Shown here: one piece after another, positions 33,480 to 45,272 of the stretch
Position numbering within the stretch: position 1 is the stretch's first letter
Layout: every line of letters begins with the position of its first letter
Source of the DNA: Hypholoma sublateritium FD-334 SS-4
Taxonomy: Eukaryota; Basidiomycota; Agaricomycetes; Agaricales; Strophariaceae
Direction of reading: 5' to 3'
DNA: 64,000 bases
Assembly (NCBI GenBank): GCA_000827495.1
Contig: KN817531.1
Coordinates: 124,001 to 188,000 of the forward strand
Translations under genes and position numbers: made by a program
Notes under the pieces: generated by a model
Databases searched by the model: none
Told to the model about the DNA's origin: nothing
The model's input: the letters and a program-made list of their open reading frames with translations, nothing else

Positions 33480-35525
33480 AACACCAGACGACGGGCGGGT
33501 TCGTGTTCCCGGAGATGACGCCCGGGCAGGTTGTGCAGCAGTCGCAGCAGTCGTATGTCGTATTTACGCGTCGAGGACATGTTGAGGCCGCGCGGGAACT
33601 CAGATGCGTGGGGCGCTGGCGGGCTTGGGGTTGGGGTTGGAGGGTATAGGGGAGCAACAGGCGGAGCGGATCCAGATCCAGCAGGCAAGTCGCAAGCTTA
33701 GCAGCAGCAGCACAGCCAGCTCCTGCAGACCTACATCGGCGACAGCGGCGGGCAGCAGGCATGAACGGTACCTCTCGCTCCGTGTCGGACTTGGGCCGAG
33801 GCGCGCACCACCGTCTCTCACGCTCGGAAGACGTGCGCAACCGCCGTCTAGGCATCCCCAGCGGCGGCGTGCTGAAGGGCGACATGGGATGCACGCTGCA
33901 CCACTGGCAGTCTGCGTCGATCGGGGCCTCAGCGCGAGCGCGTACACGAACATGAACGCCGCTCGCGAAGCAGCTGTCGCCGATCGTGGAGCAGGACTAC
34001 GTCGCGCCAGCGACGGAGTCGCCCGTGCGCGCGACGTCGCGGGGAGAAATGCGTCGTCGCTCACAGGCGCGGCGGCCGCGCTCTTGCGCAGCGACTCGGG
34101 AAGTCGGGTAGCGGTAAAAGCAGTCGATGAAGACGCGCACGGGGTCGGGCCGGACGGGGTCCGGCGGGATGGGTGGGTTTAGCAAGTGACGGGGAGTCCG
34201 TCGGATGTTATGGTTATGTCGGCTGCGTAGTCCGTGCGTGTATGTTTCTGATATGCCATGCATCTACGGCCCTCTCCTGTTTAATCCTCACCGTTCTCGA
34301 CGCGGTACTTGAACCGCTCGGTCTCGCAATCCTCGTTTAAGTCGGACACGCAGCCACAATGCGCGCCGGCGTCAACTCCCGTACAGGCACCGACATCACT
34401 CAGTAGGCGTTCTGCGCGCCGTCAATCCGACGGTCGCCCAAGGAGGTCCTCACGTCGACATCGGCAGACACAGCGGGCAACCACGACGGGCACGATGTAC
34501 GCCGACGTGGACGCTGCACGGGCAGAGGCCAGACGCCCACGCCGCCCAGCAGTACAACCGCCGCCGCCGGCGATGACGAACGCGCACGCGCCAGAGGTCA
34601 ATAGTGAGATGCCGAAGATCTCTGCGCTGCCAAATATTCAGCCGCTTTACCTGCGGTTCTCGCGCATTGGGTTGGATGGAGATCGCAGCTCGAAGGCGGG
34701 CAGCATGCTGAGGAAAGGCATTGCAGGCATCGAAAGTACGCCGGTTATTTATAGCGACGAGGGATCCCACAGCCTCAATGAAGAAGAGGAGGATGAATAT
34801 GACGCAGAAGACGAGGAAGAAAAAGACGAGGACAGCGAGGAGTACGACATCAACATCGAAGAGGCGGACGGCGACGATGACTGGTGCGACCACGAATCGC
34901 TGTACGTGGAGAGCTTCGTCACTGCGGGCACCGACAGCGGCAGCTGGCGCACGCCGACGCCACCCTCGGCGCGGCGCAGGCACCTCGTTGCCGCGGCCCA
35001 CATCGCTCACGCCCGACCCTGGCGAGCACCGTTGGCTCGTGCACCGGCGGCTTGTTCGTCATCTGCGCCGCTGGGAGCCGCCGCGCCGCTCACCGCCTCG
35101 CCCGCCTCGCCTACCGCCGGGGACGCCGGTGCGCCTGCGCTCTCAGCTACCGCGAGGCGCCTCCCAGTAGCGCGCTTGTCGTTAATAGAAACGTCAAGAA
35201 CGAATCGTAGGCGGGCACGTCTTCGTAGAAGTCCGAGTCGTCGGGTGAAGGTATCGCTTTTCTGATCTTCATAATCGAGTCTTCGCTCATAGAACTGAAC
35301 AGGAGTGGATATAAAGGCTGCGCGATGTAGGGCTAGGAAACATTTACTTGCAGTGAAGACCAACAATGGACTTATACCGAGAAACACGCAAAAACAATGA
35401 ATAAATAAGAAAGGTATTTATTGATGTCTTTTCATCGTCGGTTCACTAACACATTTCTCAATTACACCGGTGAGTGATCCCACTTCAAGGCCTGGTTTAA
35501 ACTAATTTGCATATTATCTAGTAAC
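33480..35525 (+). other. GC-rich region with one doubtful open frame
   Basis: From 34309 to 35265 a plus-strand frame of 318 codons contains a long acidic stretch (glutamate/aspartate-rich, about residues 160-205) and then SLYVESFVTAGTDSGSWRTP. Its beginning and end are basic/alanine-rich low complexity and several other frames are equally open, so the frame may be chance. The acidic part could be an exon. Nothing recognisable upstream, where QVVQQSQQSYVVFTRR and QLLQTYIGDSGGQQ-like pieces occur in different frames. Confidence 0.3.
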
Positions 35526-35786
35526 ATGGCTTGTACACGCAGTACACCCGTTCTCTACAGAGTTCACGGCGCAAACGGACACATGCGGACACGAATTGGA
35601 AACTACATCTGCTCAACGGTTGCAAACATCAACGTAAGTTTCCCTCCTTACCTTTTTCAAAGCACTCGCTGACTGAGCTCTGAATAGGGCCATAGCGTTA
35701 TTGTTGGACACTTGGTGCGCACCAAATCTTCCGGCACCGTTGTTGAGGTCTGGGTTCAGGTTGGTGGGGTTAGAACGTTGCAGTAA
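35526..35786 (+). CDS. Small two-exon gene candidate (68 aa)
   Basis: ATG at 35526 opens 36 codons ending at a canonical donor GTAAGT (35634); an intron of 54 nt ends GAATAG at 35687, and 33 more codons run to a TAA at 35784-35786. The joined protein is basic, with segments LYRVHGANGHMRTRIGNYIC and GHSVIVGHLVRTKSSGTVVE. There is no signal peptide and no known domain. A further donor (CA|GTAAGT) overlaps the stop and would give three different final residues. The tidy splice signals are the main support; a chance occurrence is possible. Confidence 0.4.
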
Positions 35787-35989
35787 GTCACAAATCAGTA
35801 TTATCATGCCATTTCTGATATCAGTGGTCGGTAGCCTGAACTGCCCAGCCTGCCCCGTTGGCTGGTACTAGCTTATCTTGAAGGAGCGACGTTGTAGAAT
35901 TAGATTTTGTGAAACTATGATTGATCTGTGATAGAATATTGCCATTGCTGCTCCGATATCGTCAGAGTGAAGCATGTCTGATAAAATAT

Positions 35990-36415
35990 CCAACGGGATT
36001 GTGATTACATTACATGAATGAACTCTGATATCCAACAGTCTCATGAACTTGTCATGGTCAGCAATGGAAAACCAGCGCGTTGCAACCTGTTGCAACTCTG
36101 ATGGAGCAGTGATCATCACTGCTCGGCTACCGAGAAAATAAGGAGATATGGTAATTTCTTTAGAGGAATGGTAATCAGATTAGATAGATAAACTATGGTG
36201 CGCAAAACTTTTGTGAGTGGCTCGTAGTCGGCCAAGAGCTTTCTTTATGTCTCCAACTTATTTAATTAGTTGCAACTCTTCTAGAGTACTGACGATCACT
36301 GCGCGGATACCGACTGAATGGAGTACATATGATATTTTTTGAAAAGAATTGCGATCACATTAGATATATAAACCACGGTGTTCAACACTTTTGTGAGTGG
36401 GTCATAACCAGTAAG
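35990..36415 (+). repeat. Degenerate ~145-185 bp tandem repeat
   Basis: Copies at about 36084-36233 and 36268-36414 share GTTGCAACTCT, GATCATCACTGC or GATCACTGC, CGG-TACCGA, ATTAGATA-ATAAAC and CTTTTGTGAGTGG. A more diverged piece at about 35998-36060 matches the second half of the unit. The array lies immediately 3' of the HET-domain gene. Confidence 0.65.
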
Positions 36416-36509
36416 GTGTGCGACATCAAGGTAAGCTATTAAAATTGTATATTTCCAAAAACATGAGTGGGGCAGAACGATGACTAATCACAAAAATAAT
36501 CCGGGAAAA

Positions 36510-38126
36510 TCAGCGGGGCCCCAATTTCCCGATGGAGTATGATGTATCTTCTTCACGTGTAACCTGACGACCGCACGCCATCTGCATTCTGCGCGACAAG
36601 GGGATTGCTTCAATGGCGCCCCTCCAACTCAGTTCCAGCTCTCGGCTGCTGATCCCATTTACTGTTTGGATGACTGACTGGATTTCGGCGTCGCTGCTGG
36701 ATCCTATCTGTGTCCAATTTTTATTGTAGAAGACAATATGGGCAGGAGCCAGCAGCTCCTGCAAGGTCCAGCCGCGGGTAAACCACGAGTCGCCGGGAGC
36801 GTCTGAAATATTGGCAGTTTCTGAGAGATATGTGACACAGACTGATGCACGGCGATACCAGTTGTACATTGACCAAATGGATTCATCCAGTTCCGAGCTG
36901 CTGCTTTTGTTGATGCAGACAGTGTCGATCCAGCCTAGAGTTGCGTTGTGGTTCCGTGCAGTGACTTCACAGAACTTGATAATCTTGGTGTTTCCTCGCG
37001 GGTTGTGCTCGCGTATGGCCCAGTCATGGAAGGTGACCTCCCCAGGCGTATCTCGCATCCAAGTGTGCGACAGGATGGCGTACTCTACACTTTGTTCGAT
37101 GACGTTCTGTAGCAGCTCTTTTATTCTGTTTTGGCGATATCGAAAATCTAACCTGGTCTTATCATCGAAAATATCCTTCAACATACTGGCTGCCGCCCAT
37201 TCCTCTTGAAACTTGGGCTTTTCTATGTTTGCAAGTACACCAGGAAGTACGCAGGAGAATATTTCATTGCGCTCAATGAGCCGAATATTGGATCCATCCT
37301 TGTCAAATGCCAGAAGGCGAATGGGCATCTTGTTGAATACGTGGGCACGAGCCGCCCTCAGCGTCATGATTTCCAACTCGCTCTGTGCGACGCCTGAGGT
37401 TTATTTGACGGAAAGCAGATTAGAACGAAGTTGCTCAAGCTCGCAGTGTGACTCTCACTTTTGGGGAGATTCGGGGGCATCTCTTTCATTCTGTTTTCGT
37501 CTACCGCCACGCCGGGCTTGGAAAGAACATCTAATAGCAACCCGTGTTTTAAATACTTTAATGTAAATCAGGAAATACTGCAGGACCTTACCTTGCTTGC
37601 TATGAACCTTCGGAGAGTGTACGGCCGCTGTAATAAACGCTGTCAAGGCGGATAGCAAGTTCTTGCCTTCTAATCCATTTATCACCGAGTCGGCACCGGT
37701 GTCGTCTATAGTATGCGACCAATCAGCACATAATCAACCACTGTTCAATACTGCAAAACTATACAATTTTGATCACTGGTCTTGGCGGGCGCTGGAGAGT
37801 GAACAAAATTACTCCAGGTCTTCGAGAGATGGTCAAGGTCTTTCTTACCTGGCGAACCGGCATATCCTTGTATGACCGGCTGCAAGAACGCAACAAGGGC
37901 GCTCAAGAGGTCTTGAGCACCAGTGTGTGAGACTGCATTCGACTCTGGAGCAACTATGGATTAAATGTGAGCCATTATCCATGGTAGGCTTGAATGATAT
38001 TCTGGACTCGGACAAGTACTCACTTTCTTTTGCTGTGAATGCGCAGACAATTGACGAAATTGAAGTGGATTAGAGTTCTATCTCCATAGCACTGATAAAG
38101 GTCAACTCACCCAAGCTTGTCGACAT
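36510..38126 (-). CDS. HET-domain protein, five exons, 396 aa
   Basis: Exons 38126-38111, 37953-37849, 37705-37592, 37530-37459 and 37393-36510 join to 397 codons with no stop, all introns GT-AG. The last exon carries a heterokaryon-incompatibility (HET) domain: YAILSHTW (about residues 207-214), PGEVTFHDW, KIIKFCEVTARNHNATLGWI, DTVCINKSSSSELDESIWSM, YLSETA, WFTRGWTLQELLAP and a final REEDTSYS. HET proteins usually trigger cell death when unlike hyphae fuse. Family members normally continue beyond TSYS with an LMGxFxVxxxxxYGEG segment; here IGKLGPR and a stop follow, so the C-terminus is cut short. The first exons encode two related helices, GAQDLLSALVAFLQPVIQG and GKNLLSALTAFITAAVHS, each in its own exon. 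ATG at 38126 was chosen because all five junction phases agree. Confidence 0.75.
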
Positions 38127-38775
38127 AGGGTCCTACAATGTGGATGACGGTAGGAAGCAGACAGCAACTTTGCTGTGAAAGTGTGGCATTCGCACTATCA
38201 GGGCCCAGGGGAATGCGGCGATACATGGGGCAATCATCACCGTGGGGCTGTGATAGATATCCGTAGTCCACGAAGGTTCAGAGAATCAGGGAGGCTGCTT
38301 TAGGGAGACTAGGCTGTGAGCGCTGTATGCCAGTAACTGTAAAGCACGACGACGTACAGCCTAAGGAAAAATACAGAACATATCGCAACGTATGAAATTT
38401 TAGCTGCGCCTACCACACAGTAAAACACAATCAACGTCCCCGCACCTCCGATGGCACATGCCTTATATGCGGTCCAAAGGCTACGATTTCGCTGCGATTA
38501 TTCAATTGTTCTGTCGCCCACCTGAATCAGGACCTGACTGAGGCCGGCGCCCCTCGCGTGAATAGTATACATTACCCTACGCATTTATACGCACCCCCTT
38601 TTGGGGCCCACAAGAGAAAGCAACGTCTGGATATAAGCAGCGCGCGCAAAACTGGGGCACAGGAGAGAAATACAGTACGTATATGTAAGTAGCGTACAAC
38701 CCGGAAAGTAGTATACAAACATCAATAACCAAAAGTCGAAGGTCGAAAACCGAAAATCGAGTACTCGAGCGGGGA
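38127..38775. other. Intergenic, no supported gene
   Basis: Upstream of the HET gene and downstream of the membrane-protein gene. Only short frames; no terminator-like or RNA structure recognised. Confidence 0.4.
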
Positions 38776-39783
38776 CTAAGACCCAGGCGGCGGCCCCGCG
38801 CCGTCCAGCTCGCGGTGCCACGGTAGCGTCGCGACGCCGATCTGCACCTCGGGGAGCGCCGCCGCCGCGCCGTCGCCCCGCGCGCGGCTTGCCGAGGACG
38901 TCGATGCGTCCGACGCGCGAGGCGAGTGCGCTGGCGATGCGTGGGCTTCACTGGCATCTGGTCCCGGGGTAGGAGACGGCGCGCGCGGGTGGGCGAGTGA
39001 ATACGCATACGAGTACGGCCGCGCGTACTGCGCCGCCGGCATCGCGATGACGACCGCGACGTCGAGTGCCGCAGGCGCGCCGTACGCCGGCGGCGCACCG
39101 GTGTCGGTGGGTAAAGACTGCTTGCGCTCGTGGAACGGGACGGTCAGGCTGGCGAGCGTGCGTGCGTACGCCGAGTCGGCGACGGGAGGGGGATTGTTAG
39201 GATTAGGATTGGCGTTGAGGGTGGCGGCGGCGGCCTCGAGGTCGGAATCCGGGCCCGTACTCGGGCGTACGACAGGCGGCTCGACGCGCTGTCTCAGCAG
39301 CGTCAGCGAGAGCGGCTGAAACACCCCCCAAACCCAAACCCGATTAGCATCCACCCAAATTGCACCGCACAAACGCACACGCACCGTCGTCTCCGCCCAT
39401 TTGTCCTCCGCGCGCTGCGTTCCGCCGACGTAAAGCTCATACAGCCGTGGCTTCGCCTGCGCGGCGGCGCCCCCGCGCAGCGCAGCCCCCCACGGGTCGA
39501 GGCCGGCGGAGAGCGCCGCGTTGCGCCGTGCGAGGAAGCGCCGCCGCGAGCCAATGCCGCACCCGACAAAGATGAGGAGCAGCACGACGAAAGTGATGAG
39601 GAACCCGAAGAAGTAGTTCGCGCCGCGCTGCCCCGAGCCGCCGTTTCCCCCGTCGTTAATCACGCCCGGCAGCGGGCTCGTTGGGGTCGGACTTGGACTG
39701 GTACTCGTGAAAGTCGTGAAGGAGGAAGTGATAGTCGTGAATGGGGATGTTGTGCTGAGCAGCGGGCTGCTGGAGAGCGACAT
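38776..39783 (-). CDS. Single-pass membrane protein (312 aa)
   Basis: Two exons, 39783-39385 and 39315-38776, flank a 69-nt in-frame intron (donor GTGCGT, acceptor TTTCAG). The ATG at 39783 begins a serine/threonine-rich presumably extracellular segment (MSLSSSPLLSTTSPFTTITS), followed by one hydrophobic helix YFFGFLITFVVLLLIFVGCG and a basic stop-transfer GSRRRFLARR. The cytoplasmic part contains KPRLYELYVGG, PLSLTLLRQ, a proline/alanine-rich linker, VVIAMPAAQ and a C-terminal LPEVQIGVATLPWH. This layout occurs in uncharacterised mushroom membrane proteins; no catalytic motif is present. A TATA element lies about 105 bp upstream of the start. Confidence 0.75.
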   Translation of the reverse strand: MSLSSSPLLSTTSPFTTITSSFTTFTSTSPSPTPTSPLPGVINDGGNGGSGQRGANYFFGFLITFVVLLLIFVGCGIGSRRRFLARRNAALSAGLDPWGAALRGGAAAQAKPRLYELYVGGTQRAEDKWAETTVRVRLCGAIWVDANRVWVWGVFQPLSLTLLRQRVEPPVVRPSTGPDSDLEAAAATLNANPNPNNPPPVADSAYARTLASLTVPFHERKQSLPTDTGAPPAYGAPAALDVAVVIAMPAAQYARPYSYAYSLAHPRAPSPTPGPDASEAHASPAHSPRASDASTSSASRARGDGAAAALPEVQIGVATLPWHRELDGAGPPPGS

Positions 39784-39887
39784 GGCACCACCGGGCGAGG
39801 GCGAGGCCGCCGTGAGTAGGTGGATAGTGGACAAGTCTCGACGAGCGCCGGGTCTCACACATGACAAAGCGCGATATGGCATGCGGG

Positions 39888-39897
39888 CTATTTATAG
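39888..39897 (-). promoter_or_regulatory. TATA box of the membrane-protein gene
   Basis: CTATAAATAG on the minus strand, about 105 bp upstream of the ATG at 39783. Confidence 0.6.
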
Positions 39898-42649
39898 CGT
39901 GTGCCACCCCGAGCGGGATTTGGGTGCTGCGCCGGCTGCGTCGCAACTTGCTCCCCGGCGTCTGATAACGTTCCAATTCCACGGCGAAGCGGGGGGGCGT
40001 CAAATCCCGGGCGTCATGCGTGGGTACATCGCTTGCGCGGTGGGATTGCGATTCGCGCAGCGCACTGGGATTACGGGTACGCTCTGGGCGACCTAGCCGG
40101 CGCTATTAATAGCCTTCGCAGCCAGCCGGGGTCGGTATTTGACACGGTCGTCGCCCAGAAGCTGCCCCTGGGATCCGGAGCGCGCGTGCATCATCCCTCA
40201 CCTGCTTCAGGCGCTGCAATTTCTCGAAGCTAGAAGAAAGCGCACCGGGGGGAGCGCGTGCGGGTCTGCAATACCGCAATATCGCTGCAGACGTGCCAGG
40301 TTCCTCGCCATCGCCAGCGCACAGCAGCGCGATAAGCCTTCATACATCAAGCATTCGCAGCGGGACTTACCTCCTCGCTCTTCCCAGGCGCTCTGGCGCC
40401 GGGTGGAAGCGCGCGGGTGGTGACTGCTGCTGATCGCCCACCAGCGGATCAGTGGTTAGCTGTCGCCCAGCGCTTCTTTGATCTCAATTCGCCGACGGGC
40501 AGGCGCATGGCCGAAACCAGTATTTACTGGCTTTATTCAAATTGCTGAAGCCCTCTGGAAACCGGCAATAGCAGTGTGGAGGCAGGGGGAGGATATATCG
40601 CAGGCGGCATGCATCCAACAAAGCCATCGCCGAGTTTAGGGAAAGGAAAGTACCAGTGCAAGGCCTCACCTCGTACGCAGCGGGCACCGATCGCGTCGCG
40701 CACCCACGCCCGAGCTCCCATCGTCTACAGTACACGCATGCGCGTCGCACACGCCCCTTCTTGCTCGTTTCACGCACACTTCGGCGAAGCCCTCGGCCTC
40801 GACGGTGAGAGCCGGCACATGCGCAAGCGCGTGTGCATGTCGGTGTTATTGGAACGCACAGCAGCATCGAGAAGGTCATGCGAGGGTACTACGGATTCTC
40901 GTGCGCGGGCCTGCTAAGAATCAGAGACTCTGGGGGATCGGAGGCAGCCTTGCGCTGCGTGCGGGCCAATATATATGTGTTCAGTGGCACTCCACGCGGC
41001 ACGACGCCGGAGATATAGGCTGCGGAGACGGTGTCATTGGATTCAGTACGCGCAGACCGCCTGACCGAGCTTGGTTGGCAATTGTATAGCGCGGATGGGG
41101 AGCATGCTTGACGTGCTCGAAATGCGCGTGATGCGGACTAATTGCACGGGAGGGCGAGCCATAATTAATATCTATCATCTAGGGTATCATTTTGCATCCG
41201 GGACACCTGCTACGAATAGTCGATCCCGCGAAATCATGCCTCCTGCACCTCCATTTATTTTGGGAGACGCCGGCAGACGAACAGCTCAGATACGGCATGT
41301 CGCGTTCGTTCTCGACAAGTCGCCAAAGCGCCCATATGTAGTTGTTTCCGTTTCCGGACGTTGTTGGTCTCTGCTCTCGACATCGCAGTGGGGTGGGAAG
41401 ATCGCTAGCGACCTATAACTACTCAAAACCAAGTCATGGTTCGACCCGCTTAGACTGAAATTCGAATCGAGTTAAAATTTGTCAACCTGAGGCTCTTTCG
41501 GCGAAGACAAGTCTTTGAAAGAGTCATTTTGAAGTTTCTACGGACCGTCTCAAAATTATTTCGTATAGTGAGCACCATTTCCCCAGAACGCACCGTCAAC
41601 TGAAGACTGCATATTTTCCTTGAGAGACGATTCCGAACTCTTTTTGTCGCGTTCAGCACGCACACGCACACGCGCGTCCGTGCCACGCACCGTGAAACTT
41701 CCCATATAAAATTTGGAGAAACTCCACCGGTACATGGCTCGTGCGAAATGCCGCCTTGAAATTTCTACCGTTGTATACAATTAGATACATTGCACCCTCA
41801 TAAGCAATCATCATTCGAGCGTTCAAACGATAGCGTGCTCTTTTATTTTCACCACTACAGAGCTTATTCAGTTGTAGGCCAATGACATATGGGTGCAGGG
41901 AGAATATTGAACGAAACCGATGTTGTGTATATTCCACTCCCAAATCGACTAAACATATTTTTGAGCCTGCATAAGCATGAGCCACTCAACAAAATAGTTA
42001 TATAAAAAACATCGTACTCGCCGCATTTTGATAGATCCAAGGATCGGGCATGATCAACGATGGGGCAACAGTCCAAGTCTACGCAATTTCTAACGTCGAG
42101 GTGACTATGCCACTTCAACAGTTTTCATGTGCTGGCCGACAGTGGCGACCTGTCCCATGAAAAAGCTTTCGCTCTTTCGTGTAGGTTGCGCTACCCGCAC
42201 TTACTTCTTCCCTCAAACCCGGGTAGACATTCTGGTCCTATTTTTGGGCTGATCAATTCGAGTTCTCTCTTTGTCCTGTTGTCTGCGAGTAAACAAAGTT
42301 TCTGAGTAGTATAACGACGGAGTCGGAACATTTCCAACACATGACGCGACTCGCAGGTTCTTTTGCAAGTCCATAGAACGCAGATGAAGTTGGTAATAGA
42401 TCTGATAGCGAAAGGAAAAAGGGCAGACCGAATGATGGGTAGCTCAAGGACAAACTAACATCCTTCAACGAGCAGCTTATAAAATATGGTCAACACGAAG
42501 GCAGACATTGCTATATAAACAAGATAACTGAGTAACGTCATGGAAGGTAGAAGCAACAGAAAGAATATATGTATGATTTTACTCGCCCGTGGTAGACAAA
42601 CACCAGCAACAGCAGCTCCCGCCCTCATCCAACACCATCCCATGCGCGC
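39898..42649. other. Intergenic, no supported gene
   Basis: GC-rich from 39.9 to 41.1 kb, AT-richer afterwards. Several frames of 90-130 codons overlap on both strands without recognisable content. A plus-strand piece near 40830-40920 (IEKVMRGYYGFSCAGLL) might be an exon relic. No RNA gene recognised. Confidence 0.4.
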
Positions 42650-44481
42650 CTAGCTCTTCTTGCGCGACCGCATCACTTTATTCCTCAACGCACGCTCCTT
42701 GAGCTCATTTTCACGCTTCTCCAGCTCGACTCTATTCGCCTTCTGTAAAAAAAGAAAAAGAGTTGGTCAGCGCACAATCACCGGTTTTAGTTATAGACTC
42801 GCACATCGTCGACAGGTTCTTCCCACTTACTTTTCCTGCTGCGTTCCATCTCCGCCTGGCCCTTGATCTTCAGTTCGCTGGAGCTCTCCGCGGGCGCCGC
42901 AGGCCGGTCGACGTCCATCTTGTCGTCTCCGCGCCGCGGGCGACGGGGGGAGATGGAGCGCGAGCGAGAACGGGTTCGCGATCGCGACGGGCTCGCGCGG
43001 CGCTTGTTCGGCCGCCCCGCCGGGCCTTTACCAGTGGACTTCCGGCTGACACTCGGACTCCTCCGCCGGGGTGGAGGCGGCGAGCGCGAGCGAGAGCGCG
43101 AATACGACGGGCTCCGGCGGCGGCGGCGCGGCGGGCTCATGCTACGCTTGCGACCGGCGGGCGTCCCACTGCGCCGCCGCGCGTACTTGCGGGGAGGCGA
43201 CCGGGACCGGCTGCGCGAGCCGGAGGGCGAACGGCGCCGTCGCGCAGGTGGGCTGCGGCTCGCGCGGTCCTTGAAGCGTCGCTCGCGCTCACGTGGGGGG
43301 GTCGCGGAAGATTCTTTCTGTCTCCGGCGGTGTGGTGGCGGAGAGCGCGACATCGAGCGCGAGGTGGAGCGGCGAGGAGAACGGCGCGGTGGGGTGGGTC
43401 TGCGCCCAGGAGATCTCCGTCTGGGTGGTGGTGGCGAGCGCGAGCGGGATCGCGAGCGTGAGCGTGAGCTACTATCGCGAGAGGGCGAGCCCCGTCGAGG
43501 CGGTGACCTGAAGCGGCGAGGGGGAGGAGAGCGCGAGCCCTTGGGGGATACTGATCGTAGCTTGCGGAGGTGTGGTGGCGGCGAGCGAGAGAAACGGCGG
43601 CGAGGAGGCTGAAATGGCATGAGTTATAGAAAAATGTAATACGAGAAATAAACTCACCCCGCCTGGGCCTGGTCCTGGACCACCACCTCTGTTACCCCAG
43701 CCAGAATCCCGCGACCTATCTCCTCCACCTCCACCTCGTTCATCGAATCCTCCCCGCCCACCACGTCCACGACCCCGTCCGCGTCCATCACCACGCCCGT
43801 CGCCGCGCCCACCACGACCGCCCCCACGCCCGCCACGTTCCCCATCACGGATTTCATCTAACCGAGCTCGGCGGTCCCGCTCATCGATGGCGCGTGTGTC
43901 GCCCTCACGCGCTTTGCGCATCTCCTCCTTCTTCTGCTCGACAAAGCTGCGGGGGACTCCGGTAACATCCTGCTGAGCCTCGAGGAGCAGCTTCCACAAT
44001 GCCTCCATGAATGCGGGAGTGTCACGGGCCAAGAATCCAGTCAAGTTGATTTGCATTTTCTTAGGCTCTGGGTTCTATAGGCACAACTGTGAGAAGATAC
44101 ATAAAAAAAGACGTTAGAACGTACTGGTTGCTGTTCGTCTTCCAGCAAACCCATAGCGTACTCAACCACCACCTCATCCTCGAATCCGATGAGTTCTGTG
44201 ATCTTTTTGGCAATCCATGGTCTGATGACATTCAGATTGACTTTACGCATATCAACCTGCACGACATCTTGCAGGTTAGAAGAAGAAATGTCTGTAACAA
44301 GAGGGGAAACTAGCTTTTTTGTCGAAGTCAGCAGGGAACTTCATCGTTTTCAGGAGCTTGAGCTCCTTGTCTGAAAAGCGCCTATCCTGATCCGCCGAAG
44401 TGCCTTTGAAGAAGCCTAGAAAGGGGAGTAATCAGACCAAGGTACAGCGCGTGTACATCTTTGCCTACCAGCATCCGCCAT
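42650..44481 (-). CDS. SRRM1/SRm160-like splicing factor with PWI domain (519 aa)
   Basis: Six exons, 44481-44469, 44415-44315, 44256-44125, 44074-43658, 43608-42805 and 42742-42650, join to 520 codons. The start MADAGFFKGTSADQDRRFSD is split by an intron after 13 nt. The PWI domain (about residues 25-115) includes KVNLNVIRPWIAKKITELIG, VVVEYAMGLLE and MQINLTGFL, as in human SRRM1. It is followed by EQKKEEMRKAREGDTRAIDE, an RGG-rich stretch (GRGGRGDGRG repeats), a long RS/SP domain (RSRSRSRSRSPPPPRRRS) and a basic tail KRENELKERALRNKVMRS. These nuclear-matrix proteins bind RNA through PWI and help exon definition and 3'-end processing. The second intron starts GC rather than GT, the only solution that restores the invariant KKVDMRKVNL. 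The last long intron's donor could be shifted by two codons. Confidence 0.92.
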
Positions 44482-45272
44482 TGTTGAAGCTTGAGTTCGA
44501 GCAAGGACAAACTGTGTTGGTGGTGGTCAACCGGTCACGTCAGACGTTGAATGGGCGTCCGCGCAAAAATCGTGGGAACTGATGGCATTTCTGTCCGGAA
44601 ACTTCAAACGCCAGCCTCGCCTTCACATCATAAAACTCTACCAGGCTTTTCTGCTCTGTCTCAAAGAAATGTTTTCATGGGTCTTTCTCACAGAACTTGG
44701 ATTCTCAATAGATGCGATAAGCATCAGTTGAATGTTTATGTAAAGATTCACCATTCCATCCGCTTCACAGCTTCAGTTTCTCACTAGCTTCTCACTTCTA
44801 TCTCATTCATGAAGAAAAGAGACCTCCCTCGGGATTCAATGGAATACAGAAAATAACAAGACTGCGACGCTTTCTTCCAGAACAGATTTCCATACCGAGC
44901 CTTCGCGTCTGCGCCTTGGCTTTGCGAGCACTCCTTCCGCCAGCGAACTAGCACATGTTCTGCAGGAGTCAGAAACAGCCTGAGAACCCGAAGTCAGCTT
45001 AAGACGATACTCGACGGTGTCACCGAGATCCTCTGCCTATTTTCCCGCTCGTCGTGCCTGGGCGACATCGTCGAGTTCACCGGCTTTATCGGTAAATAAC
45101 GCATGGAAATTCGGGCTCATCGCTCGGGTATCAATTTGAATATGCCGCCCTGGACGAGTCATACAATTGCGACATGTATTTAGTGAGTCGATTTCTTCCA
45201 AAGCTCATCGAAATCCACCACAACTGATCAACTGCACTCGTCCAGTGTTTTTAGTTTCTGTTGTCTGCAAAC
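44482..45272. other. Intergenic between divergent genes
   Basis: Holds the upstream regions of the splicing-factor and PhzF-like genes. An open piece RSQLKTILDGVTEILCLFSR (about 44980-45040, plus strand) could be an exon relic, but no gene can be built around it. Confidence 0.35.

Noticed and set aside
34309..35265. A 318-codon frame with an acidic run
   Set aside because: Kept only as doubtful: both ends are basic low-complexity and competing frames on both strands are just as long.
42763..43612. Long plus-strand frames opposite the RS domain
   Set aside because: Antisense of the arginine/serine repeats of the SRRM1-like gene.
44290..44314. A 19-nt GT-AG intron in the SRRM1-like gene
   Set aside because: Too short to be spliced and it would insert about a dozen residues into the invariant PWI segment; the 58-nt GC-AG intron fits the family exactly.
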